NCBI GenBank assembly: GCA_900074745.1
Contig: LT598465.1
Location: forward strand, 930,001-994,000
DNA from: Lachancea mirantina
Taxonomy: Eukaryota; Ascomycota; Saccharomycetes; Saccharomycetales; Saccharomycetaceae
DNA length: 64,000 nt
Direction: 5' to 3'
Below the pieces are notes generated by a model, which was not told the DNA's origin, searched no databases, and saw only the letters and a program-made list of their open reading frames with translations. The translations under genes and the position numbers were made by a program. Positions 1-10,024 of this stretch are shown piece by piece. How positions within the stretch are numbered: the stretch's first letter is position 1; each line of letters starts with the position of its first letter.

Positions 1-667
1 TAATGACTCGTCAATGGGTGAGAGAGTTAAAAACTCCCTTGGGAAATGCAACAAGGCGTACCCATTTACCTCTAAAAGTTTTAAGACAATGTGCTCTATA
101 TCTTGATCAATCGGACTACTAAGTTCACCAAAGCCTATTAGAAACGTATGACCGCCGATACGTCCGATTAATGCAGAGGCAGCAGAGACTACCAAAAACC
201 GCCACAGATATCAATTCAAATCCACGAAACAAGAATGTTAGCGCTTTCATTTTTGCTGCTTTGTTTACGCTTACTACCAAGGTTGGCAGAACCCCCGGGG
301 TTTTCCTCGAAGCATCAGGCTACATTTGATCGTCAGTTTTCACGAGCTTATGGTCAGAAAACTCAAAGGGCTTGTATAATTAACCAACAGCATTTCTCAT
401 TTTGACTCAAATATTCGTCTTGACAATTCAGTTTGCCAAATTTGGGGCCATGGATAGATCCGTTCTTCTAGGATTCGGACCTTTTTAAGGGCCGACATCA
501 CATAGCTTTATACGTGCAACGGATGGCTAGGGTTGACCAACTAAGCAACAGTAAGAGGGAACCCTTCACCGCTACTTGGATTACTACTTGGACCAGCATT
601 TGGATCAGCAGTTGGATCATTAACTACTTATTGTAGCGATTAGCAATTACCTTGTTCGATATTTGCA
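1..667. other. Intergenic, left edge to RCI37
   Basis: No convincing gene is visible in either strand. The last 100 bases, immediately before the RCI37 start, hold a four-unit 12-bp repeat at 572-619. The remainder probably contains the RCI37 promoter and the end of whatever lies to the left. Confidence 0.5.
572..619. repeat. 12-bp tandem repeat, four units
   Basis: Four adjacent 12-base units are CTACTTGGATTA, CTACTTGGACCA, GCATTTGGATCA and GCAGTTGGATCA, sharing the core TTGGA. They end 49 bases before the RCI37 start codon, so they lie in its likely 5' leader or core promoter. No open frame of useful length runs through them. Confidence 0.8.
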
Positions 668-1606
668 ATGAGTGAGTCAGGTACTGTGTCTGGCCCAGAT
701 ACCCCTTCGTCGAAGGGTAAAGATGTGCTAAAGAAAGAATGGTTCCAAGAGGCCTATAAAGCTGCTTGTGAGTTTTATGAGAAAGACAGCGCATTGCAAC
801 CTCGTGACAGACTGGAATTGTCGCAGACATTCATGTCCATTACTCGCGCCCAAATGTGGGGCGGTTGGCTCGGTTTCGCTACAGTTTTCGGTGCTCCGTT
901 TGGTTGGCAGTACTACAAGACAAATGCAATTAGGGGCGTAAGAGTGCCCAGAAACTTTGTTTTTGGGCTTTTGGCCATGTTTGCTACTTCGCAGGTGTGC
1001 GGAAGGTACATGTACAAATACAAGTTGCAAGCCCTCGACCCTAACGATTCTTTTGCTTCGACTGGAGCTTATGGTGACTTACAAGAAACTCCAAAAAGTA
1101 ATGCCCAAAGGCAGTATGAAATGTTGAAGCTGCTCAAAGGTGGCATGTCTCCCAAATGGGCTCTGTATTTCAATGCAACCTATAATAATCCCGAAAGAAG
1201 ATTCCCAAATCCAACCAAAAAACTTGAACAGATGATTGAAGGAAAGGGAAACAGACCAGCATCGTTCATAAATCAGCGGGATCCTTTGCATCTCTACAGT
1301 GGACCTGCCTTTGACAAAAGAGAGGGTGTTCCAGACGTGGGTGCACCAGACGGGAATAATAACGGACTTCAAACTCCCCAGCCTGAAAGCCAACCCGCAT
1401 CCTCTTGGGAAAAAATTCGCGGGAAGAGCGGGTTCGAAGGGGGGAATGGTGTAGGGTCGTCTTCTAGATGGTCTTCGATCAGATCTGGATCCGGAGACAT
1501 AGATACTTTGAGTAGCCCAGTCTACGATCCATTCGATCAAGAGGGCGAATCCTCGCAAGAAGAGTTTGATAAGATATTGGAAGAAGAGAGGCAAGCAAGG
1601 GATTGA
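668..1606 (+). CDS. RCI37: Mitochondrial membrane protein, Rci37/YIL077C-like
   Basis: A 312-residue protein resembling S. cerevisiae YIL077C (about 320 residues), a mitochondrial protein found with respiratory-chain complexes whose exact role is poorly known. Two hydrophobic segments are visible at about residues 57-79 (rich in W, G, F) and 96-117, suggesting two membrane passes. The C-terminal half is polar, with G/S-rich and acidic stretches. Identification rests on overall similarity and on the neighbours: THS1 and AIR follow in the same relative order and orientation as YIL078W and YIL079C. It converges tail to tail with THS1, with only 137 bases between stop codons. The ATG at 668 is the first in frame. 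Confidence 0.75.
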   Translation: MSESGTVSGPDTPSSKGKDVLKKEWFQEAYKAACEFYEKDSALQPRDRLELSQTFMSITRAQMWGGWLGFATVFGAPFGWQYYKTNAIRGVRVPRNFVFGLLAMFATSQVCGRYMYKYKLQALDPNDSFASTGAYGDLQETPKSNAQRQYEMLKLLKGGMSPKWALYFNATYNNPERRFPNPTKKLEQMIEGKGNRPASFINQRDPLHLYSGPAFDKREGVPDVGAPDGNNNGLQTPQPESQPASSWEKIRGKSGFEGGNGVGSSSRWSSIRSGSGDIDTLSSPVYDPFDQEGESSQEEFDKILEEERQARD

Positions 1607-1743
1607 GTTTGAATAGCTTACTGCTACTTTTATCAATGTTACGTACATAAATTCTCCAGAAAGCTTGATCGTGGAGCATAAACGTTATAAAAACCAATTA
1701 TCTGAAGTTTTTGATGGATCAAGACTGCCAAAAAATATGATAT

Positions 1744-3930
1744 TTAAATAAGAACGTTGTCCAAACGCCTGTCTTCCTTCAGCTGAGACAGTTGTGGTAC
1801 CACTGTTTCGAGTGGTATAGTGGCGTTCTTGCCTTGCATCTCCATCACATCTCTATTTCTGATGTTAACAGACTTCTCATTCATTTCCTGCTCACCAACA
1901 ATGAAAATGAAGTTATACTTTAGCATTTGACCATTTCTAACCTTCTTTTGAAGAGTGTTACCCGTCAAATCTACATCGGCGTAGAAGCCCTTTTCGGACA
2001 ACTGGTCTTTAACCTCCTTGGCGTATTCCTGGTATTTAACGCCAACTGGAACAACAAGCACTTGACGAGGAGAGAGCCAGAACGGCCACTTACCGGCAAA
2101 ATGCTCCGTCAATATGGCAGTCATTCTCTCAACAGATCCCAAAATGGCACGGTGAATCATGACTGGTCTTTCGTAATTTTCACCTTCTTGATTTTCCTTG
2201 GCTTTGAACTCAAGCTCAAATCTCTGCGGCAATTGGAAGTCCAATTGAATGGTGGCACACTGGTGCCACCTTTTCAAAGCGTCGGAAATCATTATATCGA
2301 TCTTTGGACCGTAGAAGGCACCATCGCCGGGGTTTAACTCCCAATTTCCACCCCATTTCTTAAGAGCGCCCTCTAATTTGGCCTCAGCGTTGTTCCAGGT
2401 CTCTATCTCACCAACATACTTCTCTGGTCTGGTCGAGAGCTCCATTTTGAACTCAAATCCGAAGATTCCATAAACAAACTTTAAGAAATCAAATATATTC
2501 TCAATCTCTTGCTCGATCTGATCCTGAGTGCAAAAGATATGAGCATCATCCTGTTGGAATCTTCTAACACGCGTTAGACCGGACAAAGCACCCGAAAATT
2601 CGTTTCTGTGAATGACACCAAAGTCAGCAACTCTCCAGGGCAATTCTCTGTAAGAACGTTCTCTAGATTTGAACATGATACAGTGACCCGGACAGTTCAT
2701 TGGTTTCAAACCGAACTTTTCCTTTTCAACATCAAAGGTAAACATGTTCTCTTGGTAGTTGCTTAAATGACCCGAAATTTCCCATAATTTCGAGTTGAAC
2801 ATGTTTGGCGTAATAACTTCATCGTACCCTCTACGACGATATTCTGAACGCACAAGATCAACCAGAGTATTGTAGATCCTCGTGCCGTGAGGCAACCAGA
2901 AACAAGATCCAGGAGACACTTCATTGAAATAAAAAAGTTCTTGTTCTCTTCCGATCTTTCTGTGGTCTCTCATGGAGGCTTCGGCCAAAAATTTCAAGTG
3001 TGCGTCCATAAGCTTCTTGTCTGGGAAAGAAACTCCATAAACTCTTTGTAGAGAGTCGTTTGTCGACTCTCCCAAAAAGTAACAAGAAGAGTTTTTAAGA
3101 AGCTTGAAAGCCTTAATACGGCCAGTGTGTGGAATGTGAGGGCCAACGCACAAGTCAATCAAAGAACCACAACGGTACACGGTGGTGGCACCTCCGTCAG
3201 GGACCTTGGTTTGGACAAGATATGTTTTGTATTTGGAGTAGTGGAACATTTTCAACAAGTCCTCCTTGCTCATGACAAGCCTCTCGAACTTCTGCTTTTG
3301 CTTGATCACGTTCTTAGACACATTTTCCAAAGCCGGGAAGTCATTTTGAGACACGGTTCTCTCGGGGACGTCAGCGGCAACCTCTGGCCCGTTCTTGATG
3401 GCAAATTCGTAAAAGAAACCGTCTGAGGTGGGAGGGCCCAGACAAATGTGGGCTCCGAGGTTACACTCACAGGCTTCACCCAAAACGTGAGCAGACGAAT
3501 GCCAGAAAACTCTTTTGCCCTCTTCGGATTCAAAGTCGAAAAACTCAAGCTTGACAACGTCCCCACCTGTGCCCTCAATAGGCCTGTCTAAATCCCAAAG
3601 CTCGCCGTTAACCTTGGATATGCATTGCTTATCAGGAAACGACTTGGCAATTTCTTTGGCAATATCCATGGGCGTGGTCTCCCACGAAACGGCGTCCTTT
3701 TCGGTACCATCCTTCAAGACAACTTTGATGGCCTCTCTGGGCATCTTAGCGACTTTGTCATTGTATTCCTGTTGTAGTTTCTCGAACAGCTGAATTCTCT
3801 CGTCGATAAACTCCGGTTGAGGGTCCAGATACAGAGATCCTTGTTTGCTCTGTTTTTTTTTGTCTTTATTGTCGACAGTTAGGTCCTTAACCTTTTCCTG
3901 AACAGCCTCAACGGCCTTCTGAATGCTCAT
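1744..3930 (-). CDS. THS1: Threonyl-tRNA synthetase, cytoplasmic
   Basis: A 728-residue class II aminoacyl-tRNA synthetase that charges tRNA-Thr with threonine in the cytosol. In order it shows a lysine-rich N-terminal extension (residues 1-35), a TGS domain (about 65-135), the editing-type domain with the HSSAH zinc/editing motif at 144-148, the catalytic core with MNCPGH at 411-416 (zinc cysteine) and motif 2 around 441-466 ending DDAHIF, and a C-terminal anticodon-binding domain from about 625. Length is close to S. cerevisiae Ths1 (734). It shares a divergent promoter with AIR, where an ATCACGTGAT site lies at 4032-4041. The product is essential in relatives; nothing looks broken. Confidence 0.97.
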   Translation of the reverse strand: MSIQKAVEAVQEKVKDLTVDNKDKKKQSKQGSLYLDPQPEFIDERIQLFEKLQQEYNDKVAKMPREAIKVVLKDGTEKDAVSWETTPMDIAKEIAKSFPDKQCISKVNGELWDLDRPIEGTGGDVVKLEFFDFESEEGKRVFWHSSAHVLGEACECNLGAHICLGPPTSDGFFYEFAIKNGPEVAADVPERTVSQNDFPALENVSKNVIKQKQKFERLVMSKEDLLKMFHYSKYKTYLVQTKVPDGGATTVYRCGSLIDLCVGPHIPHTGRIKAFKLLKNSSCYFLGESTNDSLQRVYGVSFPDKKLMDAHLKFLAEASMRDHRKIGREQELFYFNEVSPGSCFWLPHGTRIYNTLVDLVRSEYRRRGYDEVITPNMFNSKLWEISGHLSNYQENMFTFDVEKEKFGLKPMNCPGHCIMFKSRERSYRELPWRVADFGVIHRNEFSGALSGLTRVRRFQQDDAHIFCTQDQIEQEIENIFDFLKFVYGIFGFEFKMELSTRPEKYVGEIETWNNAEAKLEGALKKWGGNWELNPGDGAFYGPKIDIMISDALKRWHQCATIQLDFQLPQRFELEFKAKENQEGENYERPVMIHRAILGSVERMTAILTEHFAGKWPFWLSPRQVLVVPVGVKYQEYAKEVKDQLSEKGFYADVDLTGNTLQKKVRNGQMLKYNFIFIVGEQEMNEKSVNIRNRDVMEMQGKNATIPLETVVPQLSQLKEDRRLDNVLI

Positions 3931-4509
3931 AGCCGCTTGTATTGCTGAATTGAATTATATGTTGTCAGTTATGGAGTCAAACTTCGAGTTGACTGAGATG
4001 ACTATAACGCAAATTTTTATCGAGAATTCGTATCACGTGATCGACCTGTGACTAATCTACTAGCCTGTTCTGGATCTCAATGTACGACGACGGGGAAAGC
4101 CTTTTGGAAACTGGGACAAGTCGAACTGGTAGAACTCATCAAATAAATTAGGATAGAATATGTTTAAAATTGTAGGTTAAGTATAGGTGTTCCGGCCTGT
4201 CATGGCCTTACTTTTTGGGAATTTGAAAATTGAAAATTTAGTTGTTTAAGCCAGATTTCTTATGCGCGACTGTTTATAAGACGAAGAGTGTTTTGAAAAT
4301 TGCAATAATTTCGCAGGCTATAGTTTCAAGCAGTACTAAGTTCTCGCTGTTAACTGGATCAAGCGTGTTTTTAGCTCTTTGTTCGTATGGGATAGTAGTA
4401 GTTGCAGTGATAGTAGTGAGAGTGAAAAATTTAGACCAAAAATTAACCTCATCGCCTATAATTCGATATACAAAAGAGCGACACCTTCACAGATTATAGC
4501 GATTAAACA
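3931..4509. promoter_or_regulatory. Divergent promoter THS1/AIR
   Basis: A 579-base gap between two start codons. A perfect ATCACGTGAT palindrome (CACGTG E-box, Cbf1-type) sits at 4032-4041, about 100 bases upstream of THS1. No additional gene is supported; the 85-codon frame at 4242-4499 has low-complexity composition. Confidence 0.55.
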
Positions 4510-5556
4510 ATGAGTTCTATGCTCTCGGAAGTCGAGTCAATGGATTCGCTGCCTTTTGTACGGGACGTCACTCCTAGTTTCGAGTCCAATGACCGGATAA
4601 TGGCACCCTCAATAGAAGAAGTTGATTCCAATCCGGAAGAACTTCGCAATATCAGAGGAAAAGGCCGGTATTTTGGGCTCGAGGACCCCGAAGACGCTAT
4701 TAACGACGCCGAACCTAAATGTATCAACTGTTCCCAACGGGGTCATTTTAAAAGGAACTGCCCGCACGTCATCTGCACCTATTGCGGTTCCATGGACGAC
4801 CATTACTCGCAACATTGTCCTAAAGCCATCAAATGTGCTAACTGCAACGAAGAAGGTCACTACAGGAGTCAGTGTCCGCACAAGTGGAAACGTGTCTACT
4901 GCTCGTTTTGCAACAGCAAAAAACACGCGCGAGACCGGTGTCCTAGCATCTGGAGAAGCTATTATCTGCTTGACAGCTCGAAAAAGCGGATCCTACCAAT
5001 CCATCGGATTTTTTGCTACAACTGTGGCATGAAAGGCCATTTGGGCGATGACTGTCTGGAACGACGCTCTTCCAGAGTCCCCAACGAAGATGGGAGCGCG
5101 TTTTCGGGCGACAACTTGCCTAAGGGTGTGAAGAACGACTACTTCAAATGTCTAGCGAAGAACAAGCGCGAGAGAGGCAGGTTCCCCAGTATATACGGTT
5201 CTGATGATGACGAGGACTCATTTCAGGTGAACGATTACGAATTTGACGATGCCTCCTACGACAGGGAACCCGTATTGCAAGCCAACGGACGGAAAAAGCG
5301 GAAACGTGAAGAGAGCGGAACAGACAGAGGCTCGCAGCGCTACAATAAGTCTATGTCAACCTTTTATCCACCTCCCTACCAGAGATCCGGGCGAGTTCCT
5401 GAACCGTCATCTAAGGGCACCGTACTACCCCCAAAGAAGAGACGCAACAAAGACTTTATAGACTATGATCGCGGGAACGACACGGGAAACTTCAAGAAAA
5501 ACGATCACAGAAGGCGTCAGTCCTCGAAAAGTTGGAGCTCTGGTCGCAGGCGGTGA
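4510..5556 (+). CDS. AIR2: Zinc-knuckle RNA-binding protein of the TRAMP complex
   Basis: A 348-residue protein with five CCHC zinc knuckles at residues 71-84, 89-103, 109-122, 131-144 and 169-182, exactly the arrangement of S. cerevisiae Air1/Air2. These proteins bind RNA for the Trf4/5 poly(A) polymerase and Mtr4 helicase in the nuclear TRAMP complex, which marks RNAs for exosome decay. The N-terminus is acidic. The C-terminal third is charged and rich in Arg/Lys with KKRKR-type basic clusters, likely nuclear localisation and RNA-contact regions. Here it is the single ancestor-type gene: RCI37-THS1 on one side matches the AIR1 locus (YIL079C), and GID12/YDL177C/DLD2 nearby match the AIR2 locus (YDL175C). 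The choice of symbol between AIR1 and AIR2 is arbitrary. Confidence 0.9.
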   Translation: MSSMLSEVESMDSLPFVRDVTPSFESNDRIMAPSIEEVDSNPEELRNIRGKGRYFGLEDPEDAINDAEPKCINCSQRGHFKRNCPHVICTYCGSMDDHYSQHCPKAIKCANCNEEGHYRSQCPHKWKRVYCSFCNSKKHARDRCPSIWRSYYLLDSSKKRILPIHRIFCYNCGMKGHLGDDCLERRSSRVPNEDGSAFSGDNLPKGVKNDYFKCLAKNKRERGRFPSIYGSDDDEDSFQVNDYEFDDASYDREPVLQANGRKKRKREESGTDRGSQRYNKSMSTFYPPPYQRSGRVPEPSSKGTVLPPKKRRNKDFIDYDRGNDTGNFKKNDHRRRQSSKSWSSGRRR

Positions 5557-6223
5557 GAGGGCTTGAATTCTTAAAAAATACCCAATCTCTAACACAGGTT
5601 CATTCGCTGGCTACCATTCTGCATTCATCTTCACGAAAACCACTCAATTATCACTGACTGTCTTACAACGCATAGAAGCATCGGCAGGCTTCGCAGCTAT
5701 AATACCTATATATTTCATCCTTGTAATTTACTCAAAAGCTAAATTTAACGCATGTCAGGAGGCGAGCATCTGAGCAGTATTAGAAACTAGATTTCTGCCC
5801 AAGATATTGTTTTCATGATGATCACAACTTGGTCAATTATGCTCTGCAGAATCATTTTACATTACGTTTCACCTTCTAACTGCCCGATTCTCAAGGTTTA
5901 TCGTCGTTACTGTTCATCAGCAATTTCTTGGCGCTTTGCAACATGCTAACAGGCCGCATTTCACACTAGCATCGGAGTCGGTTGTCACCCTTATAACAGT
6001 TCAGTTTTTTGCTTCCATAAATTAAGGTTTTGCCCAGCCTATTACAAATGATATAACAAATGGGCCGCAATGCAGTTGCGGAAACGCAGCCAACAGCTAG
6101 ATATTTAAGGGCCGACAAGATCACAAGAAATTCGCATCAAGAAAGTCATTGTAATTACATAGAAGCTGTATACAAAAGCATCTTCTTAGGCTAATTACCA
6201 CGTCTGTCAGGTATTTGATCAAA
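5557..6223. other. Intergenic AIR to YDL124W-like
   Basis: About 670 bases with stop codons in all frames and no recognisable RNA gene. It holds the AIR terminator and the promoter of the downstream reductase. Confidence 0.4.
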
Positions 6224-7165
6224 ATGGTTTTTAAGCAAGAGTATTTGCACCTTAACAATGGGAACAAAATTCCAGCTGTCGCTGTCGTTGGTACGGGAAC
6301 AAGGTGGTATAAAAGCGAAGAAACAAGCGCTACATTCTCTAAACCCCTTGTCGAACAAATCAAGTATGCTTTGACATTACCTGGAATAATTCACATAGAT
6401 GCAGCGGAAATTTACCGTACTTATTCGGAGGTCGGAGAAGCTCTCAAAGAAGCCGGAAGGGCCAGGGAGGAAATTTTCATTACCGACAAGTATTCAACGT
6501 TTTACTTTAAACTCACGGACAGTCCTCGCCAATGCCTCGACATTAGCTGCCAAAAAATGGGGGTTGACTACGTCGATTTGTTCCTCCTCCACAGTCCATT
6601 CATTGACGAAAAGAAATACGGGTTTACGCTAGAAGAGGCATGGACCCAGATGGAAGAGCTTTACAAGGCCGGCAAAGCCAAAAACATCGGAGTTTCGAAT
6701 TTTTCCAAAGAGGACCTTTCTCGAATTCTCAAGAGTGGGACCATCAAGCCTCAGGTAAACCAGATCGAATTTTCTCCTTTTTTGCAGAATCAGACGCCTG
6801 GAATCTACGATTTTTGTCAGAAACATGATATCCTGCTCGAGGCGTATTCGCCGCTCGGCCCATTGCAAAGAGAACCCGAAAACTCGAGTTCGGATCCATT
6901 CTACCAGTATGTGAAAAAGTTGGCAGACAAGTACCAAAAATCTGAAGCTAGTATCATTCTGCGTTGGGTTTCCAAGAGAGGCGTGTTGCCCGTCACTACT
7001 TCTTCAAAGCCCCAGCGTGTGCGAGACGCGCAGCTTTTGTACGATTTTGACCTCCAAAACTCGGAAGTCGAAGAAATTACAAAACGGGGTCTCGCACACG
7101 CTCCATTGAGGCTTTATTGGGCTGAACAAATGGGCAAGTTCGATGCCGAAGCTCAGAAATTATGA
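6224..7165 (+). CDS. NADPH-dependent aldo-keto reductase, YDL124W-like
   Basis: A 313-residue aldo-keto reductase very close to S. cerevisiae YDL124W (312 residues), an NADPH-dependent alpha-keto amide and alpha-keto ester reductase. The AKR catalytic tetrad is present as D59, Y64, K89 and H123, and the signature region near residues 145-170 (KAGKAKNIGVSNF) is intact. The frame extends upstream through a TTG at 6215, but the first ATG at 6224 gives the family length, so I use that. It is followed tail to tail by the YDL177C-like gene, only 20 bases away. In S. cerevisiae YDL124W lies beside HNT1 and CDC48; here the three-gene block containing it appears flipped. Confidence 0.93.
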   Translation: MVFKQEYLHLNNGNKIPAVAVVGTGTRWYKSEETSATFSKPLVEQIKYALTLPGIIHIDAAEIYRTYSEVGEALKEAGRAREEIFITDKYSTFYFKLTDSPRQCLDISCQKMGVDYVDLFLLHSPFIDEKKYGFTLEEAWTQMEELYKAGKAKNIGVSNFSKEDLSRILKSGTIKPQVNQIEFSPFLQNQTPGIYDFCQKHDILLEAYSPLGPLQREPENSSSDPFYQYVKKLADKYQKSEASIILRWVSKRGVLPVTTSSKPQRVRDAQLLYDFDLQNSEVEEITKRGLAHAPLRLYWAEQMGKFDAEAQKL

Positions 7166-7185
7166 TCTTTTTATGTAGTTTCTAG

Positions 7186-7611
7186 TTATAATATGACGTT
7201 GGCTCTTTTCAAACTCTCGGTAGCGACCGTCGAGATATTTCTGAACCGTTTAGGCCCCAGTGGCGTTCCTCCGTACCATCGCGTTACAATCAGAAGAACA
7301 CCAACAACCTTGTAGTTTTCAAGAAGCGTGAGAAGGCGTCGACCGGCTCCAGCCTCACCACAATCGCTTGAACCTTGCTGAAGATTCGTATAATGCTCTT
7401 TCACTTGATTTACGGCTTTCACATTCTTCGCGTACGCAACTTCTGCTACACGCCATGCGTACATGTGCTGATGCGATGCCCTTGCTACTGCTTTGTTGGT
7501 CCCCAGTAAATTGTCTAATATTTTAGGAATGTCTTCTTGAGATGTAATCCGACAACAGCGACCTTGAAACTTGGACTTGCGATCTACTAGAACCTCTGAC
7601 TCATTCCACAT
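7186..7611 (-). CDS. IMPACT/UPF0029-domain protein, YDL177C-like
   Basis: A 141-residue protein made almost entirely of the UPF0029/IMPACT N-terminal fold. The family signature is visible in the second half (TRWYGGTPLG, followed by a conserved K-R-F), preceded by HQHMYAWR and a DCGEAGAG turn. It matches S. cerevisiae YDL177C (about 170 residues), a protein of unknown role; the related Yih1/IMPACT regulates Gcn2 through a different N-terminal RWD domain that is absent here. A TTG codon lies six bases upstream in frame, but the ATG at 7611 is the likely start. It is head to head with GID12, with a shared 199-base promoter. Confidence 0.85.
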   Translation of the reverse strand: MWNESEVLVDRKSKFQGRCCRITSQEDIPKILDNLLGTNKAVARASHQHMYAWRVAEVAYAKNVKAVNQVKEHYTNLQQGSSDCGEAGAGRRLLTLLENYKVVGVLLIVTRWYGGTPLGPKRFRNISTVATESLKRANVIL

Positions 7612-7810
7612 AATCAAAAATTTAGCAGTGATGAAAAACGACGTCTGGACTTTGATTTGTTGATATTTCTACGAGATCATTTCTTAAGTCAGTTGTTATA
7701 GATGTTCATGATATACATGGGCTGTCCTTTTTCGAAACGAGAACCTCTATATAACAAGCGTGTTGATACAAAACCTTTGACCAAGAGACCTGAGGACTGG
7801 TTCGTTTAAT

Positions 7811-9874
7811 ATGCGGTTCGCAGTCTCAACTCCGAGTAATTTAAGAGGTGAGGAATCTGGTTATCGTGTTTTTGACTATGTAGATGGTCGAATATTGGCA
7901 TGTCCTCGCGTTGGATCTCAGAGAGCTGAAATTGACAATATTATTCAGAAATTTTGTTACGTGAAACGCAAGTGTGTGGCTCAGGACCCTTGTGACTGTG
8001 AGAACTTAATAAGAGATGGATCTGACTACATGTTTATTGGGAAGTCAAACGGGCTCATCGAAGTAGTGAAAGATTTCCAATTTAAGGTTAACAACTGCAT
8101 AGAGTTAATTCCAAATTATATTTTGGTTTGCCAACAACCGAGAAGTCAGCTAAACTATACTGCCGATATTTCGATGGTTGGATTGGAGTATAAGGACGGA
8201 CTTTTGTATTGCAGTACCTGCTACGGGGATCTCTTCATTTTCGCATTAAATTTACCAAGCGACTACGAACAAATGCAAGACATGGGCTATTCGCAAGTGA
8301 GATCTGACGTGTTTGACTCTTTTGCTGGACGGGGCAAAAGCCAATTCTATTCCGCCGAGGAGCTTGCTTTTGTTCTTCACTCACAATATACTGGGCGCAC
8401 CCGTCTGAAGCACATATGCCATTTTTTAATTCCTGCCCATTCTGACGTTATGTCTCGACTGCCTGAGCTTCGCGAGCGGATCCCATGCTTTCAAGAAACG
8501 ATTTATGCTAATTTGAAGAAAAACGTGTCTCATTTCCATATTAACCCATTGGATAGCTTTAGCGTTCTGACTGTGGCGCCGAGGACTCCACTCTCGGTCC
8601 ATAAGATACGATTGCCGAAGCTTTTTGTTGACTTCTTCATTGCCATTTTAACACTCAAGACGCAAGTTATGGCTTCCCGCCAAGAACAGATATGGAATTT
8701 AGGTGCGGCCTGCAGAGAGAACTTTGGACAGGACTTGTTTGAATATTTAAAGCAAGATTCCTTGAACCGAATAGACTACGAATGCGATCCACACATGTGG
8801 GCATCTCTTATCGCGAATAATGGCATAGCCGAATTGAGTGCTTTTTCCGTGTGGAGACAAAAGCAAGGACACATGAAAGATGAATTGCACGATCTTTTTA
8901 ATTCCAAGCTGCCCAATTCCGGTGAAAAATTACCCATGGAACTGTTTTCTGCATCAGACACGGAACGATCTCTCGGCCACGGGGGTCTCACGAACCTTCA
9001 CAGTCTCGGAAGCAGCTCGTTGAGGAGAGAAGTATTTGCGCGTGCCATCGATGCTCCAAAAAGAGAAAATGCCCAAGAGAAGTTTCTAAGAAGTGTACGA
9101 CGAAACACGTTTCCTGTCGACTTTAAAATTGTGGAAACCTCGAGCAATACAAGGGTTCCCTCGGGGGAACTAAGCGACGAACAAGACGGTGACGATAATG
9201 TAACCTCTTTTTTCACTGACAATTATAAGGATATGGATATTGTGTTATTGGACAAATTCCTGGTTTTAGCAGCATTCAGGCCTAAGTACATTGACGAACC
9301 TGCGATGAAAGTGGACTCCTTCAGAAGTTTCAAGGCAGCAGAACTCAGTACTGATAAAGAATCGCCTGAGGTTACATATACGCGGCAAAAGTTACAAAAT
9401 TTCTCAGCATTCAAAAAGCTGTTCATGATAAATGATTCCCTTTGCCTAATTTTTGACACGCGTGGTGTTATTTTGCTCGATAGATTCAAACTCAGAAATT
9501 GCAAAGACCTGCTATCCAATTGCACTTCTTCTTTGAAGTTGATTGACTATAATATTGGGCTGACAAATGACATAGCGCTTATTGTCAAAGAGATCAAGAT
9601 CTGTGAAACTTGCAGCGATTGCTGGAACGATCAAAGCATAGTTTTCGAGGTTATCGTAACATCGGTAAATGGGGAGATTTCCGTCCTTGAGGGTTGGTTT
9701 TTTCAGCATTTGCGAATTGGGAAAATGCATTTAAAGGATAAGATTCAAATAAACAAAAAGCACAAGTTTGTCGATCAAATTGTCTTACTTGATCCTGACG
9801 ATGATCAAGTTAGGCAGCGCAAGCGTGTTGCCCTTCAGACATCAGATTTTTCTAAAAAGTTTCACAAAAGTTGA
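7811..9874 (+). CDS. GID12: Gid12/YDL176W-like GID ubiquitin-ligase subunit
   Basis: A 687-residue protein matching S. cerevisiae YDL176W (about 708 residues), reported as Gid12, a modulator subunit of the GID/CTLH E3 ubiquitin ligase that degrades gluconeogenic enzymes such as Fbp1. The sequence shows no familiar catalytic motif. It is a globular protein with many beta-like hydrophobic strands in the first 280 residues, a central helical region, a polar low-complexity linker around residues 440-465, and a C-terminal part with a C-x2-C-x2-C-like cysteine group (about residue 598-603). Identification relies on overall resemblance and on direct adjacency to the YDL177C-like gene. Orientation is opposite to that predicted from the S. 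cerevisiae order. Confidence 0.75.
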   Translation: MRFAVSTPSNLRGEESGYRVFDYVDGRILACPRVGSQRAEIDNIIQKFCYVKRKCVAQDPCDCENLIRDGSDYMFIGKSNGLIEVVKDFQFKVNNCIELIPNYILVCQQPRSQLNYTADISMVGLEYKDGLLYCSTCYGDLFIFALNLPSDYEQMQDMGYSQVRSDVFDSFAGRGKSQFYSAEELAFVLHSQYTGRTRLKHICHFLIPAHSDVMSRLPELRERIPCFQETIYANLKKNVSHFHINPLDSFSVLTVAPRTPLSVHKIRLPKLFVDFFIAILTLKTQVMASRQEQIWNLGAACRENFGQDLFEYLKQDSLNRIDYECDPHMWASLIANNGIAELSAFSVWRQKQGHMKDELHDLFNSKLPNSGEKLPMELFSASDTERSLGHGGLTNLHSLGSSSLRREVFARAIDAPKRENAQEKFLRSVRRNTFPVDFKIVETSSNTRVPSGELSDEQDGDDNVTSFFTDNYKDMDIVLLDKFLVLAAFRPKYIDEPAMKVDSFRSFKAAELSTDKESPEVTYTRQKLQNFSAFKKLFMINDSLCLIFDTRGVILLDRFKLRNCKDLLSNCTSSLKLIDYNIGLTNDIALIVKEIKICETCSDCWNDQSIVFEVIVTSVNGEISVLEGWFFQHLRIGKMHLKDKIQINKKHKFVDQIVLLDPDDDQVRQRKRVALQTSDFSKKFHKS

Positions 9875-10024
9875 ATACTGCATGCATCGAAGGCCTCATA
9901 ATCTACACCAGAGTTCAGTTCGAAGGCAACAATGGTGGTGATAATGAAGTCTTAAAAAAAGCGATTCATGACAAACTCCTGTATAAAACAAATCTATTGG
10001 AATTTCAGAATATAATCAAAAGGC

